Assembly (NCBI GenBank): GCA_036273855.1
Contig: DASUGU010000042.1
Span: forward strand, 124,001 to 188,000
Reading direction: 5' to 3'
Length of the DNA: 64,000 bases
Origin: DATEPR01 sp036273855
GTDB taxonomy: Bacteria; Actinomycetota; Actinomycetes; Mycobacteriales; Pseudonocardiaceae
The first letter of the stretch is position 1, and every line of letters begins with the position of its first letter. Positions 32,625 through 42,113 of the stretch are shown here, in pieces. A program made the position numbers and the translations under genes. The notes beneath the pieces are model-generated. The model did not search any database and was not told the origin of the DNA. It saw nothing but the letters and a program-made list of their open reading frames with translations.

Positions 32625-33109
32625 CAGGGCCCCGCTCCGACCGGTCCGAGCAACGCGTCCCGTGCCGCGGCCATGACGCCACGGCTGAACTCGCCGTCCG
32701 CGTCGGGCAGAACGACGGTGACCAGGGACAGCCCGCCACCGACCAGTTCCCGCTCGTAGGGCTCGAACCGGTAGTCGAGGCCGAAGGGGTCCTGCAGGGC
32801 CAGCACGCGCAGGTTGGTCGGTGCGCGGCGGTAGAGGATGTAGAACGGGCCCTCGCCCTCCGGGAGCAGGCGATAGCCGTGCTCGTCCCAGTCGTCGTTC
32901 ATCGCGGCATCGCGGGCCACCAGGATCTCACCCTGCCCGTCCGGCAACGCGGGCCGGACATCGTGCCACCGAAAGAACTCCGAGCCGAGCACCCCGTCCA
33001 CGGCGGTCCGCATGTCCGGCCACCGAGCACCCCAACCGTCCAGGAACCGCCGCAGCGCCACCACCGGACTGCCCGGCGAGATGATCACCCGATCGACACC
33101 ACTCACCAC
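32624..33109 (-). CDS. Hypothetical protein paired with SitI3-like gene (161 aa)
   Basis: A soluble protein of unknown family. SPGSPVVALRRFLDGWGARWPDM, FFRWHDVRPALPDGQGEILVARD, GYRLLPEGEGPFYILYRR and FGLDYRFEPYERELVGGGLSLVTVVLPD suggest an alpha/beta sandwich. The GTG at 33109 has GGGAG seven bases upstream; 33106 and 33088 are alternatives. It is joined to the next gene by TGATG. The pair may be orphan immunity genes, but the only support is size, pairing and the neighbour's resemblance. Confidence 0.6.
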   Translation of the reverse strand: MVSGVDRVIISPGSPVVALRRFLDGWGARWPDMRTAVDGVLGSEFFRWHDVRPALPDGQGEILVARDAAMNDDWDEHGYRLLPEGEGPFYILYRRAPTNLRVLALQDPFGLDYRFEPYERELVGGGLSLVTVVLPDADGEFSRGVMAAARDALLGPVGAGP

Positions 33110-33189
33110 GAACGGACTCCCCCCAATCGGTCCGTCCACAGTAGGGCCACCCGCTGACCGCCCGGTCACTCCAGACTGACGGGACCACG

Positions 33190-34263
33190 TCACTCCCGGC
33201 TGGGTTCCGAGACCGGCACGGTGGCGGCGGGAGTGCCTCGCGGCTTGCGGCTGCGGCCCAACCGGCGGGCGCGCAGGCGGTCGACCACGATGGCGACGCC
33301 GAGGACGGCGCCCAGCACGATCTGTTGGTAGTACGGGCTCACGTTGAGCACGATCAGTCCGTTGTTGATGATCACCAGCAACACCGCACCGGACACGATG
33401 CCGATCATCCGGCCCTGGCCGCCGAACAGGCTGACGCCACCGATCACGGCGGCGGCGATGGCGTCCAACTCGTACCCGGTGGCCACGCTCGGGTCACCCA
33501 GTCCCAGCCGCGCGCTGATCAGCAGACCGACGACACCGGCCAGGGTGCCGCTGACGATGTAGGTGATCAGGGTGCGCCGCCGCACCGGGATACCGGCCAG
33601 GCGGGCGGCTTCGGCGTTGCCGCCGACCGCGTACGTCTGGCGGCCCCAGTACGTGCGCTCCAGGAAGAACCACAGGCCGATCGCGGCCACCACGAACACG
33701 ATCAGCGGCAGCGGGATGCCGCCCACGTCTGTCTGGTTGAGGTCGATGAAGTTCTGGCCGGAGATGGTGATCGGCACGCTCTTGGTGATCGCCTGGGCCG
33801 CGCCGCGCGCCGCCGTGTACGTGACCAGGGTGATCACGAACGGCGGCACGGACAGCCTTGTGACGAACAGGCCGTGGGCCGTGCCGACCGCCGCGCACAG
33901 CAACAACGTCAGCACGATGCACGGGCCCAGCGGCAGGCCGACGCTGACGAACAGCCACGACCCGAACACGCCGGCCAGTGCGGCCAGCGCGCCCACCGAC
34001 AGGTCGATGCCGCCGGTGAGGATGACCAGGCTCTCGCCGACGGCGAGCAGCCCGAACTCGGACAGGTTGCGGCCCATCTCCTGCAGGTTGGCCAGGGTGG
34101 CGAAACTGTTCTTGGCCAGGAACACGCCGAGGAACACGATCACGCACGCGGCCACCACACCGATCTCCGGTGTCTCGGCCAGGCGGCGGGTCCATCGCGC
34201 GCCGGTGTCCACGGTGCGTGGCACGGCCGGGCTGGCGACGTCGGGCTGCTGGGTGAGGGACAT
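33190..34263 (-). CDS. Sugar ABC transporter permease (RbsC/AraH type)
   Basis: A 357-residue permease. VAACVIVFLGVFLAKNSFATLANLQEM begins the first membrane region; SEFGLLAVGESLVILTGGIDLSVGALAALAG is the strongly conserved family block, and NAEAARLAGIPVRRRTLITYIVSGTLAG is the cytosolic loop that meets the ATPase. About 8-10 helices. It is joined to the ATPase gene by TGATG. Context with araA, araD and araB points to L-arabinose uptake. Confidence 0.92.
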   Translation of the reverse strand: MSLTQQPDVASPAVPRTVDTGARWTRRLAETPEIGVVAACVIVFLGVFLAKNSFATLANLQEMGRNLSEFGLLAVGESLVILTGGIDLSVGALAALAGVFGSWLFVSVGLPLGPCIVLTLLLCAAVGTAHGLFVTRLSVPPFVITLVTYTAARGAAQAITKSVPITISGQNFIDLNQTDVGGIPLPLIVFVVAAIGLWFFLERTYWGRQTYAVGGNAEAARLAGIPVRRRTLITYIVSGTLAGVVGLLISARLGLGDPSVATGYELDAIAAAVIGGVSLFGGQGRMIGIVSGAVLLVIINNGLIVLNVSPYYQQIVLGAVLGVAIVVDRLRARRLGRSRKPRGTPAATVPVSEPSRE

Positions 34264-35792
34264 CAGCGAACTCCCTGCGGTGCCGCGGCCAGACCGGCGG
34301 CATGGGCGACGATGGTTTCCTTGTCGAAATGGGCCCGGTCGAACTCGGCGACGACCCTGCCCCGGGCCAGCACCACCACCCGGTGGCAGATCCGCAGCAG
34401 TTCCTCCAGTTCGGAGGACACCACCAGCACGGCGCTGCCGCGCTCGGCCGCGTCGGCGATGAGGCCGTAGATCCCGGCCTTGGCCCCGACGTCGACGCCT
34501 CGGGTCGGTTCGTCGAGCAGTAGCAGGCTCGGGTCGGTGGCCACGGCCCGGCCGAGGACGGCACGTTGCTGGTTGCCGCCGGACAGTTCCCGGATCGGTT
34601 GTTCCGTGCTGCGGCAACGGACCTGGGTGAGGTCCACGGCCCGACTCGCCTCGGCCCGGTCCCGGCGGGGCCGCAGCAGCGGACCGCTGGCCAGCCGGGG
34701 CAGCACGGCCAGGGTGACGTTCCACCGGATCGGCGCGTCCGGCAGCAGTGACTGCTGCTTGCGGTCCTCCGGCACCAGCACGACACCGGCGGTGATCCCG
34801 TCCCGTGGCGTGCGCGGGTGGTAGGGCTCGCCGGCGAGCGTCATGGTGCCGCCGGTGGCCTGTTGGGCGCCGAACACGGTGTGCAGCAGGCGGCTGCGGC
34901 CGGCGCCCATCAGTCCGGCGACGCCGACCACCTCGCCCCGGTTCACGGTCAGCGACACCGGGCCGAGGCCCTCCGCGGTCAGGTCGGTCACCCGCAGGCA
35001 CGGTTCGGTGGTGTCGTCGACCGCGGCCAGCGGCGGGTGTTCGGCCAGCTGCTTGCCCACCATGTGCCGGACCAGCAGCGCCTCGGTGGCGTCGGCCCTG
35101 GGCAGGTCGGCGACCGCCTGCCCGTTGCGCAGCACCACCAGGCGCAAGCACAGGGCCAGCACCTCGTCGAACCGGTGCCCGATGAACACCACGGCACCGC
35201 CGGCGGCCGCATGCCGGCGGGCCAGGCCCAGCACCAGTTCGGCCTCCACCGGGCCGAGCGCCGACGTCGGCTCGTCCAGGATGAGTAGCCGGGGGGCGCG
35301 GTGCCACGCCTTGGCGATCTCCACCAACTGGCGCTGCGCCACGGACAACTGATCCAGCCGCTGCCGGGCCCTGATGTGCAGGCCCAGCTCGTCCAGGACG
35401 GCCTGGGCCTGCTCGTTGAGCCGGCGCCAGTCGACGAACACGCGGGACGAACCCTCCGGGCGCAGCCCGAGGAACAGGTTCTCCGCCACCGACATCTGGC
35501 CGACCAACGGGAACTCCTGGGAGACCATGGCGACGCCCGCGTGTGCCGCCGCCGTGGGCGAGCCGAGCGGTACCTCGGCACCGTCCACCTCGACCACACC
35601 GGTGTCCGGGGTGACCGTGCCGGCGAGCACGTTCACCAGAGTCGACTTGCCGGCGCCGTTCTCACCGAGCAGGCCGACGATCTCGCCGGGTGCGAAGGCC
35701 AGCTCGGCGACGTCGAGGACCTGCACGGGTCCGTACGTCTTGCCGACCTCCCGCACCCGGGCCACGGGCGTCGCCATGATCTCCTCGGACAT
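34263..35792 (-). CDS. Sugar ABC transporter ATPase with two nucleotide-binding domains
   Basis: A 509-residue tandem ATPase (MglA/RbsA/AraG type). The first domain has GLLGENGAGKSTLVNVLAG at about 38-56, LSVAQRQLVEIAKA as signature and LLILDEPTSALG as Walker B. The second has GVAGLMGAGRSRLLHTVFG as a modified Walker A, LSGGNQQRAVLGRAVATDPSLLLLDEPTRGVD, typical of this family. The second domain lacks the normal GK[ST], so hydrolysis is probably at the first site mainly. It starts at the ATG overlapping the binding-protein stop (TGATG). An internal ATG six codons later is possible. Confidence 0.93.
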   Translation of the reverse strand: MSEEIMATPVARVREVGKTYGPVQVLDVAELAFAPGEIVGLLGENGAGKSTLVNVLAGTVTPDTGVVEVDGAEVPLGSPTAAAHAGVAMVSQEFPLVGQMSVAENLFLGLRPEGSSRVFVDWRRLNEQAQAVLDELGLHIRARQRLDQLSVAQRQLVEIAKAWHRAPRLLILDEPTSALGPVEAELVLGLARRHAAAGGAVVFIGHRFDEVLALCLRLVVLRNGQAVADLPRADATEALLVRHMVGKQLAEHPPLAAVDDTTEPCLRVTDLTAEGLGPVSLTVNRGEVVGVAGLMGAGRSRLLHTVFGAQQATGGTMTLAGEPYHPRTPRDGITAGVVLVPEDRKQQSLLPDAPIRWNVTLAVLPRLASGPLLRPRRDRAEASRAVDLTQVRCRSTEQPIRELSGGNQQRAVLGRAVATDPSLLLLDEPTRGVDVGAKAGIYGLIADAAERGSAVLVVSSELEELLRICHRVVVLARGRVVAEFDRAHFDKETIVAHAAGLAAAPQGVR

Positions 35793-36931
35793 CAGGGAGT
35801 CACGCCCATCGCGGCCATCTTGGCGTTGTAGGCGGCCAGGTTCGCCTTCGTCACCAGGCCGACGCCCGAGGACAGGGTGTAGCCGTCGGACTCCAGGTAG
35901 GGCTGCACGATCTTCATCGTGGCCGGCACGCCCAGCACCTTCATCGCGGTGAGCAGGTAGACCGACAGGTAGCCCTGCTGGTAGGGCTGCTGCAGCACGG
36001 TCGCCTGGATCGCGCCCTGGTTGAGGAGCTGGAGCGTCTTGGGCTCCGAGTCATCTGCCACCACGACGACCTTGCCGGACTTGCCGGCGGACTGGACGGC
36101 CTGGCCGGCGGACGGACCGTCGTAGGAGTACACGCCGTAGAAGCCCTTGAGGTTCGGGTCGGCCTGGAACGCGGCCGACGAGTCCTCCAGCGCCTTGTTG
36201 GCGTCACCGTCGTCGTTGTAGGTCTGGAAGACCTTGACCTTGGTGCCCTGCAACGCGGACTTGAAGCCGGCGATGCGCTGGGTGGCGTTGGTCGCGGTCA
36301 GCGAGCCGACCACGATGGCCACGTCACCGCCGTTGGGCAGCAGCTGCTTCATCGCCGCGCCCGCCTTCTGGCCGGCCTCGAAGTTCGGCGTGCCCAGGTA
36401 GAGCGGGACGGTCAGGCGGAACGTGGGCAGCGGCGAGTCGATCGCCATCAGGGACGTGCCCCTGGTGGTGGCGCTGTGTACCGCGCTGGTCAACGACGAC
36501 GGCTGGATCGCGGAGATCGACATGCCGGTGATGCCCTGCGACAGCAGGGTGTTCACGATGGACAGCTGCTGGCTGATGTCCTGCTGGGTCGGTTCCTGGA
36601 ACCGGGCCTTCACGTTCAGCTCGGACGCCGCCTTCTGGGTGCCCTCGCGGGCCGCGTCCCAGTACGCCGCGGTCACGTTCACCACGACGGCCACGTTGGC
36701 CTTGGACAGGTCCTTGCCGGCCAGGGCCTGCTTGAGCTGGTCGCGCAGCTTGCCCAGTTGGGTGTCGTTGAAGGAGATGCTGCCGGTCAGCTTCGACACC
36801 GCGGACGGCTGGGCCACGGCACCGGTGCTGCCACCGGCGGACGAGCTGTTGGTGCCACACGCGGCCAGCATGGCCGCCGCGGTGGCGGCGGCGAGCGCGC
36901 CGAACGCGATCTTCCTGCTGATACTCATCAT
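35792..36931 (-). CDS. Periplasmic-type sugar-binding lipoprotein of the arabinose ABC importer
   Basis: A 379-residue solute-binding protein. SRKIAFGALAAATAAAMLAACG is a lipoprotein signal with lipobox LAAC (Cys near 25). The mature part is a ribose/galactose-type type I binding fold: NVAVVVNVTAAYWDAAREGTQKAASELN, LLSQGITGMSISAIQPSSL, and GFYGVYSYDGPSAGQAVQ. It starts at ATG 36931 (or ATG 36928), 57 bases after the araA stop and one base of overlap before the ATPase. Ligand is most likely L-arabinose from gene context. Confidence 0.92.
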   Translation of the reverse strand: MMSISRKIAFGALAAATAAAMLAACGTNSSSAGGSTGAVAQPSAVSKLTGSISFNDTQLGKLRDQLKQALAGKDLSKANVAVVVNVTAAYWDAAREGTQKAASELNVKARFQEPTQQDISQQLSIVNTLLSQGITGMSISAIQPSSLTSAVHSATTRGTSLMAIDSPLPTFRLTVPLYLGTPNFEAGQKAGAAMKQLLPNGGDVAIVVGSLTATNATQRIAGFKSALQGTKVKVFQTYNDDGDANKALEDSSAAFQADPNLKGFYGVYSYDGPSAGQAVQSAGKSGKVVVVADDSEPKTLQLLNQGAIQATVLQQPYQQGYLSVYLLTAMKVLGVPATMKIVQPYLESDGYTLSSGVGLVTKANLAAYNAKMAAMGVTP

Positions 36932-36988
36932 GCACCTATCCAGGGGACGTAGTTCGATCGGGTGGGGAGTGGTTGTCGGACAGGGATT

Positions 36989-38443
36989 TCAGACCAGCAC
37001 GCAGTCGATGCCGGCGAGTTGGGCGAAGGTGCGCCAGCGGTCGGCGTGGTGGCCGAGGTTGAGCACCATGTGGTGGGTGCCGCCGTTGGCGAGCCAGGCG
37101 TCCATGCAGGCGCGCAGCCCGGACGACGGCCGGAACTGGCCGTAGGGCATCTCCAGTGCGGGCAGCAGCGGCAGGTCGAGGTTCTCGCCCTCGGCCACCA
37201 CCAGCCGGAACCGCTCCCCCTCCAGCGACACCAGGGACGCCAGCGTCGCCGGACCGGGCCGGTAGCGGAACACGAACGTGGGCGGCGAGGCGAGCCTGCC
37301 GATGCCCAGTTCGCGGTGCACCAGGCGCACCGGCTCGTCGTCGCGGGCGACGGCGTAGTTGCCCTCCCCCATGTGGCTCATCAGGATCGAGTCCGAGGGG
37401 AAGTCCATCGCGTACATCTCGGTGAAGTGGGCGTCGCCGACCATCCGGTGGCCCGCGTACACCATGGCTGCGGCCAGCGCGTCGCCCTCGGCGCCGTAGC
37501 CGTAACCCTTGGCCATCAAGGAGGACGCGGCCGCCAGCGGCAGGCGGGCGAACCGGCCGTCCTCGCCGATCGCGTCGAAGTGGGTGGAGTAGGCGCCGTA
37601 CCCGCCGTCGCACAGGATCGACTCGATGGCCAGCTGCATGCGGGCGTGGTCGGTGCGTTCCTCGTCGCTCAGCGCCGGGTCGACGGCGAAGTGTTCGTCC
37701 TCCCACGCCAGCAGGTCCGTGACGGCGGCCGCCTGGACACCCTGGGTGCGCCGGAACAGGTCACCGGGCGCCAGGAAGTCGATCTGCGGGCCGAGCGAGC
37801 GGACCAGTGCGTTCTCGTCCACCCGGATGTCGCCCATCTGGTTCATGGCGTAGCCGAACACGGCGATCCGCAGCGAGCGCCACGCGGTGACCGCGGCGGC
37901 CGCGTGCGCCCAGTCGCCGACCCGCTCGGCGAAGCGCGGCGACTGCCAGTCCTCGGTGAGCACGGCGAACGGCCTGCGGGCGCGGACCAGGGCGTTGGCG
38001 GTGTCCTGGGCGCCGTGGATGCCCTGGTTGTAGGTCATCTCGGCCATGGTCCACTCGGCGGTGACCTCCGGTTGCGGCTGGATGTTGGCCAGCAGCACGG
38101 GCAACCGGTTCTCGGTGAACAGCCGCGCGACCCGCATCGCCGGGCCGTAGGTGAGCATCACCACGAGCACACCGTCCAGGTCGTCGCGCTCGAAGCCGCG
38201 CATCACCCGTTCCGCGTCGTCCCGCGACTTCACCGGATCGCCCACCGCGACGTCCATCGCAGGGCGCAGCGCGTCCGCGACGGCATCGGCGTACCCGCGC
38301 TGGTGCTCGGTGATGCCGGGGATCATGTCGTCGTAGAGGTCCTGCATGATGCCCAGCAGGCCGATCCGGGGTCGCCTGGTGGCGGGCGCGGCGGGCGCGG
38401 GGTCAACGCCGGCGGTGCCGGCCGGTTCGACGGTGAGGGACAC
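36989..38443 (-). CDS. araA: L-arabinose isomerase (fucose/arabinose isomerase family)
   Basis: A 484-residue sugar isomerase. RPRIGLLGIMQDLYDDMIPGI opens the N-terminal Rossmann-like domain. NIQPQPEVTAEWTMAEMTYNQGIHGAQD and FPSDSILMSHMGEGNYAV include candidate metal-binding and active-site Glu/His residues. The sequence resembles the actinomycete L-arabinose isomerase branch rather than E. coli AraA. It lies between araD and the importer genes; araB and araD in the same operon make L-arabinose to L-ribulose the expected reaction. The GTG at 38443 has CGGAG about nine bases upstream. Confidence 0.87.
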   Translation of the reverse strand: MSLTVEPAGTAGVDPAPAAPATRRPRIGLLGIMQDLYDDMIPGITEHQRGYADAVADALRPAMDVAVGDPVKSRDDAERVMRGFERDDLDGVLVVMLTYGPAMRVARLFTENRLPVLLANIQPQPEVTAEWTMAEMTYNQGIHGAQDTANALVRARRPFAVLTEDWQSPRFAERVGDWAHAAAAVTAWRSLRIAVFGYAMNQMGDIRVDENALVRSLGPQIDFLAPGDLFRRTQGVQAAAVTDLLAWEDEHFAVDPALSDEERTDHARMQLAIESILCDGGYGAYSTHFDAIGEDGRFARLPLAAASSLMAKGYGYGAEGDALAAAMVYAGHRMVGDAHFTEMYAMDFPSDSILMSHMGEGNYAVARDDEPVRLVHRELGIGRLASPPTFVFRYRPGPATLASLVSLEGERFRLVVAEGENLDLPLLPALEMPYGQFRPSSGLRACMDAWLANGGTHHMVLNLGHHADRWRTFAQLAGIDCVLV

Positions 38444-38475
38444 GGGTGTGTGCTCCGTTCTGCCCACGAGGGGCC

Positions 38476-39153
38476 TCAGCGCTGGCCGTAGACGTTCTGG
38501 TAGCGGTCGAACAGCCGGTCCACCGACTCGGCGGGGATCTCCTGCGGGACGCCGAGCTGCCGTCCCATGTGGACTGTCCGGGCGACGTCCTCGCACATCA
38601 CCGCGGCCTTGACCGCGTCGCGGGCGTCCGTGCCGATGGTGAACACGCCGTGGTTGCGCATCAGCACCGCGCGGGAGCGGTGCCCGGCGAGCGTGGACAC
38701 GATGCCGCGGCCGATGGAGTCGTCGCCGATCACCGCGAACGGCCCGATCGGGATCTCGCCGCCGAACTCGTCGGCCATCGCGGTGAGCACGCACGGGATC
38801 GGCTCGCCGCGGGCCGCCCACGCGGTGGCGTACGTGGAGTGGGTGTGCACCACGCCGCCGACGTCGGGCCGGTGCCGGTACACGTAGGCGTGGGCAGCGG
38901 TGTCACTGGACGGGGCGAGGTCCCCGCACAGCACCTCGCCGTCCAGGTCGCAGACGATCATCGAGTCGGCGTCCAGCTCGTCGTAGGGCACGCCACTGGC
39001 CTTGATCACCAGGACGTCGTCCCGGCCGGGCACCCGGACTCGCGCGGACACGTTGCCCGCGGTCCACACCACCAGGTCGTAGCGCACCAGTTGCCGGTGC
39101 AGGGCAACGAGTTGCGCCCGCGTGTCGGCCACGGCGTCGAGCAGCTCGGTCAT
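38476..39153 (-). CDS. araD: L-ribulose-5-phosphate 4-epimerase
   Basis: A 225-residue class II aldolase/AraD protein. TAGNVSARV and DVLVIKASGVPYDEL form the phosphate-binding region, DVGGVVHTHSTYATAWAARG gives the HxH zinc ligands, and VLMRNHGVFTIGTDARDAVKAAVMCEDVA gives the third His. The length fits AraD. It converts L-ribulose-5-phosphate to D-xylulose-5-phosphate. The ATG at 39153 overlaps the araB stop (ATGA), and it is 32 bases before the araA start. Confidence 0.92.
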   Translation of the reverse strand: MTELLDAVADTRAQLVALHRQLVRYDLVVWTAGNVSARVRVPGRDDVLVIKASGVPYDELDADSMIVCDLDGEVLCGDLAPSSDTAAHAYVYRHRPDVGGVVHTHSTYATAWAARGEPIPCVLTAMADEFGGEIPIGPFAVIGDDSIGRGIVSTLAGHRSRAVLMRNHGVFTIGTDARDAVKAAVMCEDVARTVHMGRQLGVPQEIPAESVDRLFDRYQNVYGQR

Positions 39154-40799
39154 GAGTCCCTCATCCCCCGCAGGCGGCGCATCACGTCGTCGCCGCCCCG
39201 GCCGAAGTGGTCGTGCAGCCGCAGGTAGTCGGCGTAGAGCCGGTCGTAGCGCGCGTGCCGCTCCGGGTCGGGCCGGTACGCGGCGCGCCGTACGCTGCCC
39301 ATCGCCTTGCTCGCCGCCGGCACGTCCGGGTACGCCCCGGCCGCGACGGCGGCATGGATCGCCGAACCCAGCGCGGGCGCCTGCGCCGACTCGCTCACCG
39401 ACAGCGGCAGGCCCAACACGTCGGCGTACGTCCGCATCAGCTCCGTATTGCGCAGCAACCCGCCCGCCACCACGAACTCCGTGACCGGCACGGCGGAACC
39501 GGTGAAGGCGTCCACGATCCGGCGGGCGCCGAACGCGGTGGACTCCAGCAGCGCCCGGTACACGTCCTCGGGTTTCGTGGCCAGGGTCATGCCGACCACC
39601 AGCCCGGACAGTGCGTGGTCGACCAGCACGGAACGGTTGCCGTTCCACCAGTCCAGCGCCACCAGGCCGTGCCCGCCGACCGGTTTGCCGGCACCCAGCC
39701 GGGTCAGCAGCTCGTGCAGCGACACGCCTTCGTCGCCGGCCTGGCGCTCGTACCGCGCCGGTACGGCGTTCTCGGTGAACCAGGCGAAGATGTCACCGAC
39801 ACCGCTCTGCCCGGCTTCGTAGCCGTAGCAGCCGGCGACGATGCCGCCGTCCACCACCCCGCACATGCCGGGTACCTCGGTCAGTTCGAGTGCGTTGACC
39901 ACCAGGCACGTCGACGTGCCCATCACGGCGAGCAGCCGGCCCGGCTCGACGGCCTTGACGGCGGGCGCGGTGACGTGCGCGTCGATGTTGCCCGCGGCGA
40001 CGGCCGTGCCGACCGGCAGGCCGGTCCAGCCGGCCGCCGCTTCGGTGAGTCCGCCGACCCCGCTGCCCAGATCGGCCAGCGGGTGGGCCAGGCGGGTGGT
40101 GGCGAAGTCGGCGAAACCGGGGTGCAGCGCGGCGAGGAAGTCCTCGTCCGGGTAGTGGCCGTCCTGGTGGATGCCCTTGTAGCCGGCGGTGGCGCGGTTG
40201 CGGGACTCGCTTCCGGTGAGCTGCCAGACGATCCAGTCCGCGGCCTCGATCCAGCGCACGGTCGCGGCGTACACGTCGGGCGCGTCGGTGAGCACCTCCA
40301 GCGCCTTGGCGAACTGCCATTCGGCGGAGATCTTCCCGCCGTAGCGGGCGATCCACGGTTCACCCCGGTCGTGGGCGAGTGCGTTGAGCCGGTCGGCGTG
40401 CGGCTGCGCGGAGTGGTGCTTCCACAGTTTCGGCCAGGCGTGCGGTTCGGCGGCCCAGCGCGGGTCGAGGCACAGTGGCCGGCCGGCGGCGTTGGTGGGC
40501 AGCACCGTGCACGCGGTGGCGTCCAGGCCGATGCCGATCACCGTCGCCGGGTCGACACCGCTGTGCGCGACCGCGGCCGGGACGGCCTCGCGCAGCACGC
40601 CGAGCCAGTCGTCCGGGTGCTGCAACGCCCAGTCCGCCGGCAGTTCCGTGCCCTGCGGCAACTCCGTGTCCAGGACGCCGTGCGGGTAGCGGTACTCGGC
40701 CTCGCCCATCCCGGCGCCGTCGGACACGCGCACGACCAGGGCACGGCCGGACAGCGTGCCGAAGTCGACGCCCATGACGTAGCGAGGTGAATCGTCCAT
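39150..40799 (-). CDS. araB: L-ribulokinase
   Basis: A 549-residue FGGY kinase. VMGVDFGTLSGRALVVRV (ATP/phosphate loop 1) opens the protein, TVIGIGLDATACTVLPTNAAGRPL follows, and LDWWNGNRSVLVDHALSGLVVG and VTEFVVAGGLLRNTELMRTYADVLG are typical of ribulokinases. The ATG at 40799 is preferred. It lies at the edge of a LacI-type operator (40799-40812), so the repressor would block both initiation and early elongation. It begins the araB-D-A-importer operon, 56 bases after the LacI regulator gene on the same strand. Confidence 0.93.
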   Translation of the reverse strand: MDDSPRYVMGVDFGTLSGRALVVRVSDGAGMGEAEYRYPHGVLDTELPQGTELPADWALQHPDDWLGVLREAVPAAVAHSGVDPATVIGIGLDATACTVLPTNAAGRPLCLDPRWAAEPHAWPKLWKHHSAQPHADRLNALAHDRGEPWIARYGGKISAEWQFAKALEVLTDAPDVYAATVRWIEAADWIVWQLTGSESRNRATAGYKGIHQDGHYPDEDFLAALHPGFADFATTRLAHPLADLGSGVGGLTEAAAGWTGLPVGTAVAAGNIDAHVTAPAVKAVEPGRLLAVMGTSTCLVVNALELTEVPGMCGVVDGGIVAGCYGYEAGQSGVGDIFAWFTENAVPARYERQAGDEGVSLHELLTRLGAGKPVGGHGLVALDWWNGNRSVLVDHALSGLVVGMTLATKPEDVYRALLESTAFGARRIVDAFTGSAVPVTEFVVAGGLLRNTELMRTYADVLGLPLSVSESAQAPALGSAIHAAVAAGAYPDVPAASKAMGSVRRAAYRPDPERHARYDRLYADYLRLHDHFGRGGDDVMRRLRGMRDS

Positions 40800-40812
40800 G
40801 TTAGCGCTCACA
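40799..40812. promoter_or_regulatory. LacI-type operator at araB start
   Basis: TGTTAGCGCTCACA, a 14-base imperfect palindrome centred on CG, touches the araB start codon. It differs by one position from the perfect site at 42214-42227 and shares the TGTKAKCGCTMACA pattern with 41958-41971. The adjacent LacI gene is the obvious binder. Confidence 0.8.
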
Positions 40813-40855
40813 TTCCGGATTCGAGAGTGCTCTGGGCGGGGTCGGGTGCGACCGG

Positions 40856-41926
40856 TCAGCGGTCGCCGGGTGGGGCTGTGGCGCTGTCGCGCACCACCAG
40901 CGCGGGCTGGACCACCCGGCAGCTCGCGGAGCCGCCGGACTCGATCTGCTCGCGCAGCAACTGCATCGCCTGGTGGCCGATCTCGGTGAAGTCCAACCGC
41001 ACCGTGGTCAGCGCCGGGCTGAAGAACGCCGCCTCCGGCACGTCGTCGAAGCCCACGATGGACAGCTCCTCCGGCATCCGGCGGCCGAGCTCGTGCATGG
41101 CCCGGATGATGCCCAGTGCCATGTGGTCGTTGGCGGCGAACACCGCCGTCGCCTCGGGAATGCGGGCCAGCAGGTGCCCGGCCCGGTAGCCGCTGGCCGG
41201 GGACCAGTCGCCCTCGATCAGCGGGGGCGGCGGGATGCCGGCGTCGCGCAGCGCCGCCTGCCAGCCCTCGACCCGGCCGATGCTGTCCAGCCAGGTGTTC
41301 GGCCCGGAGACGTGCCAGATGTTGCGGTGCCCGAAGGACAACAGGTGTTCGGTGGCCAGCCGCGCGCCCGCGCTCTGGTCGGCCGTCACCAGTGCCTTGC
41401 CGGCGTCCGGCGAACCGTCCACCAGCACGATCGGCACCCGCTCCGGCAGGTCGGCCAGCGCGTCGCGCGCGGTCACCAGCGGGGCGATCACCACGACACC
41501 GGCCACCTGCTGGTCGATGTAACGGCGGACCGCCCTGGTCAGCGCGATGCCGTCCAGTGACCGCAGCGTGGTGACGGTGACGTCGAAGTCCGACGTGGCA
41601 GCCTGTTCCAGGCCGAACAGCAGCGAGGACGGGCCGAACAGCGTGGAGTTCTGCGTGACCACACCGAGCACAGTGGACCGTCCGGTGGCCAGGGTCCGCG
41701 CGGCGCCGCTGGGGTGGTAGTCGAGTTCCTTGATGGCCGCGAGCACTCGCAGCCTGGTCTGCTCACGAACGTTCGGGTGTTCGTTGAGCACCCGCGACAC
41801 GGTCTGGTGCGAGACGCCGGCCAACCGGGCCACATCGGTGATCGCGGGTCCGCCCCGGCCGGGACGGGCGGCGGCGCCTGCTCGGCGGCGCCGTGGCCCG
41901 TTCTGGTCCAGCTCAGTCTCGCGCAT
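40856..41926 (-). CDS. LacI-family regulator of arabinose genes
   Basis: A 356-residue repressor. After a Pro/Arg/Ala-rich 28-residue leader, AITDVARLAGVSHQTVSRVLNEHPNVREQTRLRV is the LacI helix-turn-helix, followed by the hinge YHPSGAARTLA. The ligand-binding core covers about 85-340 (VLGVVTQNSTLFGP, VDGSPDAGKALVTADQSAGARLA, VFAANDHMALGIIRAM, SIVGFDDVPEAAFFSPALTTVRLD). It is upstream of araB and divergent from the arabinofuranosidase gene. Three related operators lie at its own promoter, at araB and in the arabinofuranosidase, so it is probably an arabinose-responsive local repressor. Confidence 0.93.
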   Translation of the reverse strand: MRETELDQNGPRRRRAGAAARPGRGGPAITDVARLAGVSHQTVSRVLNEHPNVREQTRLRVLAAIKELDYHPSGAARTLATGRSTVLGVVTQNSTLFGPSSLLFGLEQAATSDFDVTVTTLRSLDGIALTRAVRRYIDQQVAGVVVIAPLVTARDALADLPERVPIVLVDGSPDAGKALVTADQSAGARLATEHLLSFGHRNIWHVSGPNTWLDSIGRVEGWQAALRDAGIPPPPLIEGDWSPASGYRAGHLLARIPEATAVFAANDHMALGIIRAMHELGRRMPEELSIVGFDDVPEAAFFSPALTTVRLDFTEIGHQAMQLLREQIESGGSASCRVVQPALVVRDSATAPPGDR

Positions 41927-41957
41927 GCCGGAACGTCCTTGTCCATGTCATCAACCA

Positions 41958-41971
41958 TGTGATCGCTCACA
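41958..41971. promoter_or_regulatory. LacI-type operator upstream of the regulator gene
   Basis: TGTGATCGCTCACA has TGTGA/TCACA inverted arms and lies 31 bases upstream of the LacI gene start, where autorepression would act. It belongs to the same family as the two other operators. Confidence 0.7.
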
Positions 41972-42113
41972 ACGACAGGGACGGTATGGCCGGCGTCACA
42001 GGACCGTCAACCCGCCGCCGTGATCGGGTTGCGCATTTGTTACCCCCACTCAGCTGGTCAGTGCAGCGTGCTGGGCCGAACAGCCTATGTGAACGGCAAG
42101 TCCGGTCATGGTC

